Assembly: GCA_044598425.1 (NCBI GenBank)
Contig: CP172536.1
Location: 3,596,001 to 3,660,000 of the forward strand
DNA from: JAEVLT01 sp044598425
GTDB lineage: Bacteria; Bacillota; Bacilli; Bacillales; Cytobacillaceae
Reading direction: 5' to 3'
DNA length: 64,000 nucleotides
Under the pieces are notes generated by a model. It did no database searches. It was given only the letters and a program-made list of their open reading frames with translations, and was not told where the DNA came from. Position 1 is the first letter of the stretch. The number at the start of each line of letters is the position of its first letter. The translations under genes and the position numbers were made by a program. Positions 1 through 7,871 of the stretch are shown piece by piece.

Positions 1-348
1 TTTTTCAAAGTCATCTCGAATTCCCAACTTATCCTTGCGTAAATAAGCACCAAGTTCGAGATTTTCTTCAACTGTCATATTGGAAAAAACCCGCCGCCCT
101 TCCGGAACATGGGAGATTCCTTTTTTGACGATCGTTTGGGCAACTTTTCCGCCGATAGACTCTCCTTCAAATAAAATTTCGCCCTGTTTCGGTTTTAAGA
201 GGCCGGAAATAGTTTTTAGCAGGGTGCTTTTCCCAGCTCCGTTCGCTCCAATCAGCGTAACAATTTCCCCTTCTTTTATTTCGAGAGAAACTCCTTTCAG
301 CGCCTGGATGTTTCCATAATATACATTGATATCGTTAATCTTCAGCAT
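1..348 (-). CDS. livF: Branched-chain amino-acid ABC transporter ATPase LivF (partial)
   Basis: This is the N-terminal part of a LivF-type ATPase; the gene runs off the left edge. The start ATG at 348 overlaps the livG stop by one base (TAATG), so translation is probably coupled. The visible protein opens MLKINDINVYYGN, has a Walker A motif (GANGAGKST) and the LivF-type stretch GISHVPEGRRVF. LivF pairs with LivG on the inner membrane face to power uptake of leucine, isoleucine, valine or related amides. The substrate cannot be fixed from sequence. It is the last visible gene of the liv operon. Confidence 0.93.
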   Translation of the reverse strand, partial: MLKINDINVYYGNIQALKGVSLEIKEGEIVTLIGANGAGKSTLLKTISGLLKPKQGEILFEGESIGGKVAQTIVKKGISHVPEGRRVFSNMTVEENLELGAYLRKDKLGIRDDFEK

Positions 349-1127
349 TACGAAACCTCCTCCCCAAGGTATGCTTCGATTACCTTCGGATTGCTGCGAA
401 TTTCTGCCGGCGTCCCTTCCGCAATCAGCTGGCCGTGGTCAAGTACATAAATCCGCTCACAAACACCCATGACGAGCAGCATATCATGCTCAATTAATAA
501 CACCGTCAGCGAAAATTTTTTGCGAATAAAAGCAATTAAGTTCATCAGTTCCGCTGTTTCCTGCGGATTCATTCCGGCGGCAGGCTCATCAAGCAGTAAC
601 AGCTTCGGGTTAGCCGCAAGCGCCCGGGCAATTTCCAAACGGCGCTGCTGCCCATATGGAAGGTTCTTTGCCTTTTCAAACATGTATTTTTCCAGCTTAA
701 AAATTTTTAAAAACTCAATTGCTTTCTCTTCCATTTCCCGTTCGCCCAAAAAATGGGGAGGCAGGCGGAAGATTGAGCTCGCAATTGAATGCTTGGCAAG
801 CGAATGGTAGGCAACTTTTACATTATCAAGTACAGACAATTCGCTGAATAAACGAATATTTTGGAACGTCCGGCTGATTCCCTTCCTTGTAATTTTATAA
901 GGAGGCATTCCGTTCAATTTTTCACCATCCAGCGCAATAGTCCCTTCTGTCGGTACATAAACACCGGTGAGCAAATTAAAGAACGTTGTTTTTCCAGCAC
1001 CATTCGGACCAATCAATCCGACCAGCTCGCCTTGTTTCAATTCAACATTAACATCCGATACCGCTTTTAATCCGCCAAATTGGATGCCGACATGATCAAC
1101 TTTAAGCAACGGTGTGTTTGCTTTCAT
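348..1127 (-). CDS. livG: Branched-chain amino-acid ABC transporter ATPase LivG
   Basis: A 259-residue ATP-binding subunit of a hydrophobic amino-acid importer. Walker A is GPNGAGKTT near residue 41, the signature is LPYGQQRRLEIARAL, and Walker B is LLLLDEPAAGMNP, with the AGMNP extension typical of LivG. The C-terminal half has the LivG pattern LIEHDMLLVMGVCERIYVLD. Its first 26 bases overlap the end of livM, and its stop overlaps the livF start, so the operon is tightly coupled. Length and motifs match the family; confidence in the family is high, in the exact substrate low. Confidence 0.95.
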   Translation of the reverse strand: MKANTPLLKVDHVGIQFGGLKAVSDVNVELKQGELVGLIGPNGAGKTTFFNLLTGVYVPTEGTIALDGEKLNGMPPYKITRKGISRTFQNIRLFSELSVLDNVKVAYHSLAKHSIASSIFRLPPHFLGEREMEEKAIEFLKIFKLEKYMFEKAKNLPYGQQRRLEIARALAANPKLLLLDEPAAGMNPQETAELMNLIAFIRKKFSLTVLLIEHDMLLVMGVCERIYVLDHGQLIAEGTPAEIRSNPKVIEAYLGEEVS

Positions 1128-2076
1128 CCTTCATTCCTCCTTGGGCAGATGTGCGTCCTTTAAAAAAGGATGTTAATTCTCTTGTTCCGAGCAGCCCTTG
1201 TGGACGGTAAAGCATCATGACAATTAAAACAAGGCTGTAAATAATCATCCGAGTTCCCGGATAATCCTGCAAATAAGTAGAAATGATAGTCAGCAGTATA
1301 GCTGAAATAACAGCCCCTGACATACTTCCTAAACCGCCGAGAACAACAAAAATTAAAATATCGAATGATTTCAAAAATCCAAAGTTGGTCGGCTGGATAA
1401 TGTAGAAATTATGGGCGTAAAGAGCGCCCGCCACACCGGCAAAGAACGCGCCGATGGCAAAAGCGGTTACTTTATAATAAGTTGTATTGATACCCATTGC
1501 ATCTGCAGCAATTTCATTTTCTCGGATAGCAATGCATGCGCGTCCATGGGTCGAGTTGGTAAAATTGACAATGACAACGATCGTTAAAAGCAGACAGCCT
1601 GCCAGCCACGGCCATGTCGTTAAGTGGGACACCTGCATCCCGCTTGCTCCACCAACATAATCGATATTCAGAAAAGCTATTCGGACAATTTCACCAAAGC
1701 CAAGCGTCGCAATCGCAAGATAATCGCCTTTCAGACGGAGGCTTGGAATGCCAATGATTAATCCGGCAACAGCCGCTGCCACGCCGCCCGCTAATAAAGC
1801 AACGGAAAAAGGAAGCTGCAGCTTCATCGTCATAATCGCCGAAGCATAGGCACCAACTGCAAGAAACCCGGCATGTCCAATCGAAAACTGGCCTGTAATG
1901 CCGATAATCAAGTGAAGACTAGCAGCAAGCATAATATTGATGCCGATAAAAAACAGGGTATTTACATAAAAAGTATTCAGTGTTCCGCCGGTAATCAGAA
2001 TTTGGACAACGACTGAAAAAATGACGGCCAAAACGAACGAGGCCCAAAAACCTTTAGCCTGTTTAACTGTATTCAT
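1102..2076 (-). CDS. livM: Branched-chain amino-acid ABC transporter permease LivM
   Basis: A 324-residue membrane protein with many hydrophobic segments and the conserved LivM stretch QFSIGHAGFLAVGAYASA near residue 65, followed by the EAA-like region ATLGFGEIVRIAFLN. It forms the transmembrane channel with LivH. It starts 13 bases after the livH stop and overlaps livG by 26 bases, as expected for one transcript. A hydrophilic tail (about 20 residues) follows the last membrane span. Nothing looks damaged. Confidence 0.95.
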   Translation of the reverse strand: MNTVKQAKGFWASFVLAVIFSVVVQILITGGTLNTFYVNTLFFIGINIMLAASLHLIIGITGQFSIGHAGFLAVGAYASAIMTMKLQLPFSVALLAGGVAAAVAGLIIGIPSLRLKGDYLAIATLGFGEIVRIAFLNIDYVGGASGMQVSHLTTWPWLAGCLLLTIVVIVNFTNSTHGRACIAIRENEIAADAMGINTTYYKVTAFAIGAFFAGVAGALYAHNFYIIQPTNFGFLKSFDILIFVVLGGLGSMSGAVISAILLTIISTYLQDYPGTRMIIYSLVLIVMMLYRPQGLLGTRELTSFFKGRTSAQGGMKDESKHTVA

Positions 2077-2089
2077 CGCTCAAGCCCCC

Positions 2090-2968
2090 CTACACTTTTT
2101 CCCTGACGTTTTTGCCAAACAGTCCGGATGGACGGAAAATCAAGATCAATATTAAGACAACAAAGGCGACGCCATCCCGCCAAAGCGAATAGCCAAGTGC
2201 ACTGACAAGGGCTTCAATCACGCCGAGTAATAAACCTCCCACCATTGCTCCAGGAATGATCCCGATTCCGCCTAAAACCGCGGCAACAAATGCCTTCAAT
2301 CCTGGAATAATCCCCATCAGCGGCTCAATTTTTGTATAGTACATTCCAAAAATAACCCCTGCGGCTCCGGCTAGTGCAGAGCCAATGGCAAAGGTTGCGG
2401 AAATGGTATTATCAACATTAATTCCCATTAACCGTGCAGCATCCATGTCATGTGAAACAGCACGCATGGCTTTGCCGATTTTTGTTTTATGAACAATAAA
2501 CTGGAGCAAGACCATAAGTAAAACCGATACACCTAAAATAAACAGCGACTGGCTGTTTATTTCAATCCCCAAAAATTTAATCATTTTTGTGGGGATGACA
2601 CCGTCTGGGTATGCCTCAGGCTGAGCCCCTCTCAAATAAATCGTTCCGTACTCAATTAAAAGCGAAACGCCAATCGCCGTAATTAAAGCGGCAATCCTTG
2701 TCGCATTTCTTAGCGGTTTATAGGCAATTCTTTCTATTAAAACACCGAAGATTGCACAGACTGCCATTGAAAGCAGAAGCGCTGGCAAAAATCCCAAATG
2801 GAATACCGTAATCGAATAAAAGCCAATAAATGCTCCGACCATGAAAACATCCCCATGGGCAAAATTAATTAATTTTACAATTCCATATACCATCGTGTAA
2901 CCTAAAGCAATTAATGCATAGATACTTCCCAGTGAAATTCCATTGATTAGCTGCTGAACGAATTCCAT
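2090..2968 (-). CDS. livH: Branched-chain amino-acid ABC transporter permease LivH
   Basis: A 292-residue integral membrane permease. The N-terminus (LINGISLGSIYALIALGY followed by MVYGIVKLINFAHGD) is diagnostic of LivH, and the loop RAVSHDMDAARLMGIN is the ATPase-coupling region. It partners LivM. It lies 166 bases downstream of the binding-protein gene and is separated from it by a strong hairpin, so it is probably transcribed at a lower level than livJ. Confidence 0.95.
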   Translation of the reverse strand: MEFVQQLINGISLGSIYALIALGYTMVYGIVKLINFAHGDVFMVGAFIGFYSITVFHLGFLPALLLSMAVCAIFGVLIERIAYKPLRNATRIAALITAIGVSLLIEYGTIYLRGAQPEAYPDGVIPTKMIKFLGIEINSQSLFILGVSVLLMVLLQFIVHKTKIGKAMRAVSHDMDAARLMGINVDNTISATFAIGSALAGAAGVIFGMYYTKIEPLMGIIPGLKAFVAAVLGGIGIIPGAMVGGLLLGVIEALVSALGYSLWRDGVAFVVLILILIFRPSGLFGKNVREKV

Positions 2969-3032
2969 GCGTAAACCTCCTAAAAGGGCCTAGTGAAGCA
3001 ATCGGGAATTGATTGCACATTCCCAGTCAGTT

Positions 3033-3069
3033 AAAAAATTGAAATAGGGAGATCCCCCATCTCCCTATT
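3033..3069 (-). terminator. Attenuating hairpin between livJ and livH
   Basis: An 11-bp perfect stem (AATAGGGAGAT at 3043-3053 pairing with 3059-3069) with a CCCCC loop. On the minus strand it is followed by TCAATTTTTT. It has the form of a rho-independent terminator but lies inside the operon, so the likely role is partial termination or 3-prime-end protection that keeps binding-protein mRNA in excess. Confidence 0.8.
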
Positions 3070-3134
3070 CTTTTCTTTGATGATTTTTTACCTTTCGTTA
3101 AACGCCGGGTTCTTTATTTGTATCCAGCAGGCGC

Positions 3135-4316
3135 TTAAGGATTAACCTTTGTTTTGAAAACTTGCTGGCCGTCTTTGTATTCAAGGATGACAGCCGATTT
3201 GATTGGATCATGGTTTTTATCCAGCTTTATTTTTCCGGAAACAAGCTCAAGACCATCCGTTTTTGCCATTGCGTCCTTAATTTTTACCGAGTCTGCGCTT
3301 TTTGCCCGCTTAATCGCATCTGCGATGAAGTAACCTGAATCATAGCCAAGAGCGTTAAAGGCATCTGGTGATTTACCGTTATATTTTTCTTTAAAGGCCT
3401 TAACAAATTTTTGAACGATCGGATCCGAGTCACCAGAAGAATAGTGGTTCGTAATATACGTATTATTTAAGGCAGCAGCACCGCCTATTTCAACGAGTTT
3501 TGGAGAATCCCAGCCATCGCCGCCCATAAACGGCACGTTGATTCCAAGCTCTCGTGCCTGCTTCACAATTAACCCAACCTCTTCATAATAGCCAGGCAGG
3601 AAAATGAATTCTGGATTTTTTGCTTTGATGCGCGTCAACGTTGCACGGAAGTCGGTATCTTTGGCAACATATGCTTCCTCTGAAATAATTTCTCCGCCAT
3701 TTTTCTTAAATGCTTTTTTAAATGCGGCGGCGAGCCCTTTCGCATAGTCACTCGAGCTGTCGATTAAAACGGCCGCCTTTTTTACCTTTAATTCCTTTGT
3801 GGCAAAGTTGGCGGCTACCGTTCCTTGAAATGGATCGATAAAAGATGTACGAAAAACAAAGTCATTTACTTTTCCATTCTTATTCGTAATCGTTGGATTT
3901 GTGCCAGTTGGTGTTAACAGCGGAACTTTATTGTCTTGCGCCACTTGCACCTGTGCCAATGTATTCGTGCTTGTTGCTGCCCCAACAATAGCAGCGACTT
4001 TATCTTGGCTGACAAGCTTGATTGCAGCGTTTGTTGCTTCGCCTGCGTCTGATTTGTTATCGACTTTTACAAGTTCAAGTTTCTTTCCAATGACTCCGCC
4101 TTTTTTATTAATTTCGTCAAAAGCGAATTGCAGTCCTTCGAGCGCAGACTGTCCATATGAAGCTACTCCTCCAGAAAGCTCAAGATTTGCGCCAATTTTA
4201 ATCGTGCCGCTTCCGTCTCCGCCTTTTCCGCCTGTGCTTGCTGAACTGCAGCCTGCCATCACGCCTGCTGTCAGCATCAATGACATCAAGATACCAGCGT
4301 ATTTTCTTTTTCTCAT
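3135..4316 (-). CDS. livJ: Branched-chain amino-acid-binding lipoprotein
   Basis: A 393-residue periplasmic-binding-type protein. The signal peptide ends in a lipobox (VMAGC, Cys at residue 23) followed by a Ser/Gly-rich linker. The mature part opens IKIGANLELSGGVASYGQSA, the type I Leu/Ile/Val-binding fold, with GYDSGYFIADAI near the end. It would be lipid-anchored outside the membrane and deliver substrate to LivHM. It is the first gene of the operon, with a G-rich ribosome site before the ATG. Fine specificity (branched-chain amino acid, amide or other) is not readable. Confidence 0.93.
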   Translation of the reverse strand: MRKRKYAGILMSLMLTAGVMAGCSSASTGGKGGDGSGTIKIGANLELSGGVASYGQSALEGLQFAFDEINKKGGVIGKKLELVKVDNKSDAGEATNAAIKLVSQDKVAAIVGAATSTNTLAQVQVAQDNKVPLLTPTGTNPTITNKNGKVNDFVFRTSFIDPFQGTVAANFATKELKVKKAAVLIDSSSDYAKGLAAAFKKAFKKNGGEIISEEAYVAKDTDFRATLTRIKAKNPEFIFLPGYYEEVGLIVKQARELGINVPFMGGDGWDSPKLVEIGGAAALNNTYITNHYSSGDSDPIVQKFVKAFKEKYNGKSPDAFNALGYDSGYFIADAIKRAKSADSVKIKDAMAKTDGLELVSGKIKLDKNHDPIKSAVILEYKDGQQVFKTKVNP

Positions 4317-4614
4317 GCTTTACCCCCCAAGATTAATAAAATGTTATTGCCAAAACAATCCTGTATGCCGTCATCGAATGATTGTCGGACTGTTAACAAT
4401 AAAAATAATATTCTGAAAACATTGTACATAATAATCCTTCATTCGTCTAGTAATAGGTAACATTATTTTAAAATAATTGTAACAAATGATTCTATTCGTA
4501 AAAATCAGTAATTTCTTGCTTTTTAAAGGAAAATTTTTTTGAGTCAAAACAGTTGAATAAGAAAAACCGGGCAAAAACCGCCCGATCCTTTTTGGTTTGG
4601 CTGATAAACGGAGT
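4317..4614. other. Non-coding region upstream of livJ
   Basis: AT-rich leader and promoter region for the liv operon; no promoter hexamers convincing enough to report. A small hairpin CGGGC/GCCCG at about 4568-4584 is followed on the minus strand by GTTTTTC and could end minus-strand transcription coming from the decayed transposon. Short reading frames here translate repeat or spacer DNA and have no gene-like character. Confidence 0.5.
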
Positions 4615-4743
4615 CTGTTGATTTCCGCTCCAGGCACTCGCTTTCCGCGGGCGGTCGGGAGCCTCCTCGTCGCTACGCTCCTGCGGGGTCTCCCTTGATC
4701 CGCTTTTCCCGCAGGAGTCGGTGCCTTCCGCTCCAATCAACAG
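4615..4743 (-). repeat. GC-rich dispersed repeat, copy 1
   Basis: About 130 bases, much more GC-rich than its surroundings, bounded by GTTGATT and AATCAAC ends. Read on the minus strand it carries GGAGCGGAAGGC, ACTCCTGCGGG, GAGACCCCGCAGG, GAGGAGGCTC and CCGCGGAAAGCGAG in the same order as the copy at 5601-5729, which lies in the opposite orientation. Such elements are common in Bacillus intergenic DNA. They encode no protein and fold into long imperfect stems. Confidence 0.8.
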
Positions 4744-4788
4744 GGTGCCCTAAACCGAATCAACCATAAGATTCGAAGCGGCTTTTTG

Positions 4789-5010
4789 TTAGAGAACATC
4801 CGATAGTTTGTACTCTATACCATGTACTCCTTTGTAGTACACTGGATACATTTGTCCACCACATTTTTCGCATGAAAACATCGGTGGAGTGGTTGGATCT
4901 CCATCATCCATTAAGTCAAAATCCCTTACGACATTCAATGGAATTTCCTCTTTTTCATGACACGCTAAACAAACATAGCTGACGCTTTTGTTTCTTTGGT
5001 TGGCTTTGAT
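4789..5010 (-). CDS. Small two-CxxC zinc-ribbon-like ORF overlapping the broken transposase
   Basis: An open frame of 73 codons between a TAA at 5011-5013 and the stop at 4789-4791, overlapping the 3-prime end of the transposase remnant in another frame. It contains SYVCLACHEKEEIPLNV, then FSCEKCGGQMYP and ends GIEYKLSDVL. The two Cys-x2-Cys pairs suggest a zinc ribbon. No ATG, GTG or TTG begins the frame, so it would need an unusual start, translational coupling or frameshifting from the transposase. It may be an accessory gene of the insertion element or a remnant. I do not recognise a named family. Confidence 0.4.
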   Translation of the reverse strand: MKANQRNKSVSYVCLACHEKEEIPLNVVRDFDLMDDGDPTTPPMFSCEKCGGQMYPVYYKGVHGIEYKLSDVL

Positions 5011-5375
5011 TTACTAAACGTTTCTTTTTTTCCCTTTTTTCCGTTGTTTTGACACCGGTGAAATACGCAATCATCCTTTCAAGATATGCCCTTGAATACT
5101 TACATTTGGCCTATTTTATCTTTAAGGTTCCATCCTGAAGACAGACGGATCCCTTGAACTCATAGTAACACGAGCACTTTGAACAGACCATTGGGTCTTT
5201 ACCAGTCTGGTCCTTTATTCTTTGGCTCCAATTTCTCTTTTGAAGAACTTTTTTCACCTTTACTATCTGTCTTTTAACTGTTTCTTGAAAAATCGCTACT
5301 TTTTGTTTACAATCAGCTTTCTTCCTTCTTGAATAAACACCATAGTATCATATACTCTCGGCATTCGCCGAGTTA
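4955..5375 (-). pseudogene. IS91-type transposase, C-terminal remnant
   Basis: Conceptual translation on the minus strand gives, in pieces, RRMPRVYDTM, then YYGVYSRRKKAD, NWSQRIKDQTGKDPMVC and SKCSCYYEFKGSVCLQDG, then YSRAYLERMIAYFTGV, ending RQLCLFSVS. The YYG-Y-RR block, the W-x2-RI-x3-GKDPMVC block and the short C-terminal CLF tail match the second half of IS91/IS801-type transposases. An in-frame TAG at 5111-5113 and a frameshift near 5345 inactivate it. The matching N-terminus is at 5928-6026; the middle of the gene is gone. Confidence 0.6.
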
Positions 5376-5600
5376 GATGAGGTAAGGATTTCCTCTCCCC
5401 ATCAAATTGACTTTCCTCCTACCTCGTAGGAGTTTTCTTATTTGTGGAAATATTACAAATTTAACGATTGGTATGCCCACCAAAAAGATAATCTCGTGTT
5501 TCTTAAAAGTCTATTTTCCCTTTAGTAGCCTGATATTTTTAAGGCTCTTTTCTAAGAAATGGTTGCTTTTAAATAGGTTCTTTGAACGAATATTGTTTAA
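5376..5600. other. Unassigned spacer inside the decayed element
   Basis: About 225 AT-rich bases between the transposase C-terminal remnant and the second GC-rich repeat. It contains a short perfect hairpin (CTCCTAC-CTC-GTAGGAG, about 5417-5433). No coding signal was recognised on either strand. It occupies the position where the central part of the transposase gene would be expected, so it is probably replacement or deeply decayed sequence. Confidence 0.4.
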
Positions 5601-5785
5601 GGTTGAATGGAGCGGAAGTGCGAGACTCCTGCGGGAGCAGCGGGACAGGTGAGACCCCACAGGCGTTAACGCCGAGGAGGCTCACCGCCCGCCCCGCGGA
5701 AAGCGAGCATCTGGAGCGGAATTCAACCACACCGCACACTTGGTAAAGAGCAACAAAGTTTACGAAAACAGCCTTTTTCAAAAAA
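5601..5785 (+). repeat. GC-rich dispersed repeat, copy 2, with flank
   Basis: Same family as 4615-4743 but inverted relative to it: GGTTGAATGGAGCGGAAG at the left, GAGCGGAATTCAACC at the right (to about 5729). The following stretch with AAGAGCAACAAAGTTTACG and AAAACAGCC is also commonly found beside such Bacillus repeats and is included. It sits in the middle of the broken IS91-type element. Confidence 0.75.
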
Positions 5786-5927
5786 TAAATCCGTGACACT
5801 TCTTTGACATGCCCTTTTTTGAAAATGTCTTGAAAACGAGAGCCACTTCTTCAATTATGCTCAATTCCCAGTTATTTTTTTGGAAAATACTCCGATTTCA
5901 ACCTAGAAACTCCGAGAGTCTATTATC

Positions 5928-6026
5928 TTATCGTTTTAAAGTTTTCATCCGGAATATGTCTGATTTAGATTTATCCCAATGCTGATTTTGGTCAAAAAAG
6001 ATACGTTTCAGAATATTTGGCTCCAT
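5928..6026 (-). pseudogene. IS91-type transposase, N-terminal remnant
   Basis: A 32-codon fragment beginning MEPNILKRIFFDQNQHWDK and ending at a TAA. The opening M-x2-NILKRIFFD-x4-HW is the characteristic start of Bacillus IS91-type transposases, whose next region (a zinc-binding domain) is absent here. It is on the same strand and in the right order relative to the C-terminal remnant at 4955-5375, so the two are probably the ends of a single element that lost most of its gene. Confidence 0.6.
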
Positions 6027-6078
6027 GTCTCGATTTTCCCGCAATCGCAAAAAAGGGTCAACATATAAATTCTGATAT

Positions 6079-6325
6079 TATAAGAAAAGCGCAAGCGCCC
6101 TTCGGAACAAGCAACAACCGCTTGTTCCTGCGAAGCAAATTCACAGAAGCTTTCCTTTGTGCTCATCGGCGTACGGACTGGAGGCCCTTCGACTAAGATA
6201 AAGGAAACACGGTGAGCGTAGCGAGCCGATGTTGACTTATCGTAGAAAGAAGGACGAAGTACGCTAGCCGATAGGCGCTTCTCGCTAGACAGTGATCGAA
6301 GTTCAGATATAAATTCTGATAATAC
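6079..6325 (+). repeat. Dispersed repeat of the AGAAAAGCG family, copy B
   Basis: Begins AGAAAAGCGCAAGCGCCC and ends in a CTAGACAGTGATCGAAG-type tail followed by ATATAAATTCTGAT. The same left and right ends occur at 17147-17303 and, inverted, at 39387-39482. An ATATAAATTCTGATA word also precedes the left end (about 6063), so this copy is flanked by direct repeats. No convincing gene lies in it; reading frames across it are repeat-derived. Confidence 0.75.
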
Positions 6326-6363
6326 AAAAAAAAAAGAATGAACGGCATTTGCGTTCATTCTTT
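6326..6363 (-). terminator. Terminator of niaP
   Basis: Perfect 12-bp stem (AAAGAATGAACG at 6333-6344 with 6352-6363, loop of 7), followed on the minus strand by a run of T residues. It lies just after the niaP stop codon at 6371. Confidence 0.93.
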
Positions 6364-6370
6364 CTATTGC

Positions 6371-7603
6371 CTATGCCAATTCTTTTTGTTTCGTTTCTTT
6401 TCCTAACACCAGAACAGCAACTGCACCAATTAAAACAGAAAGGCAAAAGATAAGGAAGATATTCGCAATCGTCGTCTGTTGAGCTACCAAGTAGCCAACT
6501 AAAAGCGGACCAATGATGCCTCCCACCCGGCCAAAGGAAGCAGCCATCCCAGATCCCGTTCCACGAATCACCGTAGGATACTGCTCAGGTGTATAGGCAT
6601 ATAAAGCACCCCACGCACCAAGATTAAAGAATGACAGCAGGATGCCTGAAGTTATCAGCAATACGGTTGTTTCGGCTGTGCCAAATAAATAAGCACTAAT
6701 CGCTGTTCCAATTAAGTAAACAACTAAGACAAATTTGCGCCCGAGTTTTTCGATTAGCCACGCCGCAGTAAAATAACCTGGTAGCTGAGCGAGTGTCATT
6801 ATCAAAATGTATTCAAAACTTTTGATCAGCGTAAAGCCTTTCATTATCATCACACTTGGAAGCCATAAAAACATTCCATAATAGGAGAAAACGACTGTAA
6901 ACCATAGAATCCATAGCATCGTTGTTTGCCTTGCGTATTCTTTCGACCACAGCATGGCGATGCTTGCAAAAACATTAGTCTTTTCTTTTCCTTTTATTGA
7001 TGCAAAACGAGGAGAATCCGGCAGCCCTATCCGTAAATAAAGTGCATACAATGCTGGAATTGCACTGATCAATAACGCCGTTTGCCAGCCATACTTTGGT
7101 ATTATAAAATAAGAGATCAATGCCGCAACAAGCCAGCCTCCCGCCCAAAAGCTTTCAAGCAGCACAACTACCCGGCCGCGTTTGTCCTTAGGGACGCTTT
7201 CTGAAACAAGAGTGGAAGCAACCGGAAGCTCTCCGCCCAAACCCATTCCAATAAAAAAGCGCAAGGCCAAAAAAAGTGCGAACGAAGTAGTAAACGCAGC
7301 CGCACCACTGCCGATCGAAAATAATAACAAGGTGGCAATAAATACATTCTTTCTGCCAATTCGATCAGCCATCACGCCAAAAAGCAAAGCGCCAACTGCC
7401 ATTCCGATTGAGTTAAGGCTGCCGATCCAACCCATTTGTTCAGTCGACAAATTCCAATCAATTTTTAAAGCAGCGATAATGAAAGAGAGCATACCTACGT
7501 CCATCGCGTCAAACATCCAGCCCATGCCGGCAATGCCAAGCAGCTTTTTTCCAGAGATTTCTTTTTCCTTATTCAAAACCATTTTGTGGCTATATGCGTC
7601 CAT
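6371..7603 (-). CDS. niaP: Niacin (nicotinate/nicotinamide) MFS transporter NiaP
   Basis: A 12-segment major-facilitator protein of 410 residues, very close in sequence pattern to B. subtilis YceI/NiaP (GWMFDAMDVGMLSFIIAAL, GMGLGGELPVASTLVSE, FSYYGMFLWLPSVM, LYAYTPEQYPT). It carries the loop motif GVMADRIGRKN between helices 2 and 3. It would import niacin for NAD synthesis. The frame opens at 7621, but the AAGGGGAA ribosome site sits just before the ATG at 7603, which I take as the start. The NiaR-like operator in its promoter supports the assignment. Confidence 0.88.
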   Translation of the reverse strand: MDAYSHKMVLNKEKEISGKKLLGIAGMGWMFDAMDVGMLSFIIAALKIDWNLSTEQMGWIGSLNSIGMAVGALLFGVMADRIGRKNVFIATLLLFSIGSGAAAFTTSFALFLALRFFIGMGLGGELPVASTLVSESVPKDKRGRVVVLLESFWAGGWLVAALISYFIIPKYGWQTALLISAIPALYALYLRIGLPDSPRFASIKGKEKTNVFASIAMLWSKEYARQTTMLWILWFTVVFSYYGMFLWLPSVMIMKGFTLIKSFEYILIMTLAQLPGYFTAAWLIEKLGRKFVLVVYLIGTAISAYLFGTAETTVLLITSGILLSFFNLGAWGALYAYTPEQYPTVIRGTGSGMAASFGRVGGIIGPLLVGYLVAQQTTIANIFLIFCLSVLIGAVAVLVLGKETKQKELA

Positions 7604-7650
7604 TTTGAATTTCCCCTTCATAAGAATTTTTTCTCTCTTATTCTATTCAT

Positions 7651-7679
7651 ATTCTAGCAAGTGTCTTTACACTTGTCAC
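7651..7679 (-). promoter_or_regulatory. niaP promoter with NiaR-like operator
   Basis: On the minus strand GTGACA (7679-7674) and TAGAAT (7656-7651) are 17 bases apart. The spacer holds the perfect inverted repeat CAAGTGT-CTTT-ACACTTG (7658-7675). This resembles the GTGTC-x-GACAC type sites bound by the niacin-responsive repressor NiaR/YrxA. A repressor there would block RNA polymerase directly. The consensus is recalled, not searched. Confidence 0.7.
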
Positions 7680-7773
7680 GTTGTTTTTACATTCTATCAC
7701 TATTCTTCCCACCGCATATGTTTTTATGAAATGTTTTTGTCAAAGTTTGTAAAACAAAAGATTATCATCAGAA

Positions 7774-7802
7774 TTTACAGAGTATTCTAATAAATGTATA
7801 AT
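7774..7802 (+). promoter_or_regulatory. Sigma-A-type promoter for the acetate symporter pair
   Basis: TTTACA (7774-7779), a 17-base spacer and a perfect TATAAT (7797-7802). It lies 70 bases upstream of the 7872 start, which has an AAGGGGGG-type ribosome site. Confidence 0.75.
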
Positions 7803-7871
7803 AACTTTGTATCATAAACGAAAGGAGGATCGTGTTTATTTTTCACGGCCAAACAAAGGGGGGTATTTTAA

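Noticed and set aside
4371..4736. Minus-strand frames across the GC-rich repeat
   Set aside because: They translate the dispersed repeat and the liv leader; no known protein pattern.
6008..6358. Minus-strand frame of 116 codons
   Set aside because: It runs through a dispersed repeat and the niaP terminator, so it is not a gene.
7182..7790. Plus-strand frame of 202 codons
   Set aside because: It is antisense to niaP, has a composition typical of shadow frames and no ribosome site.
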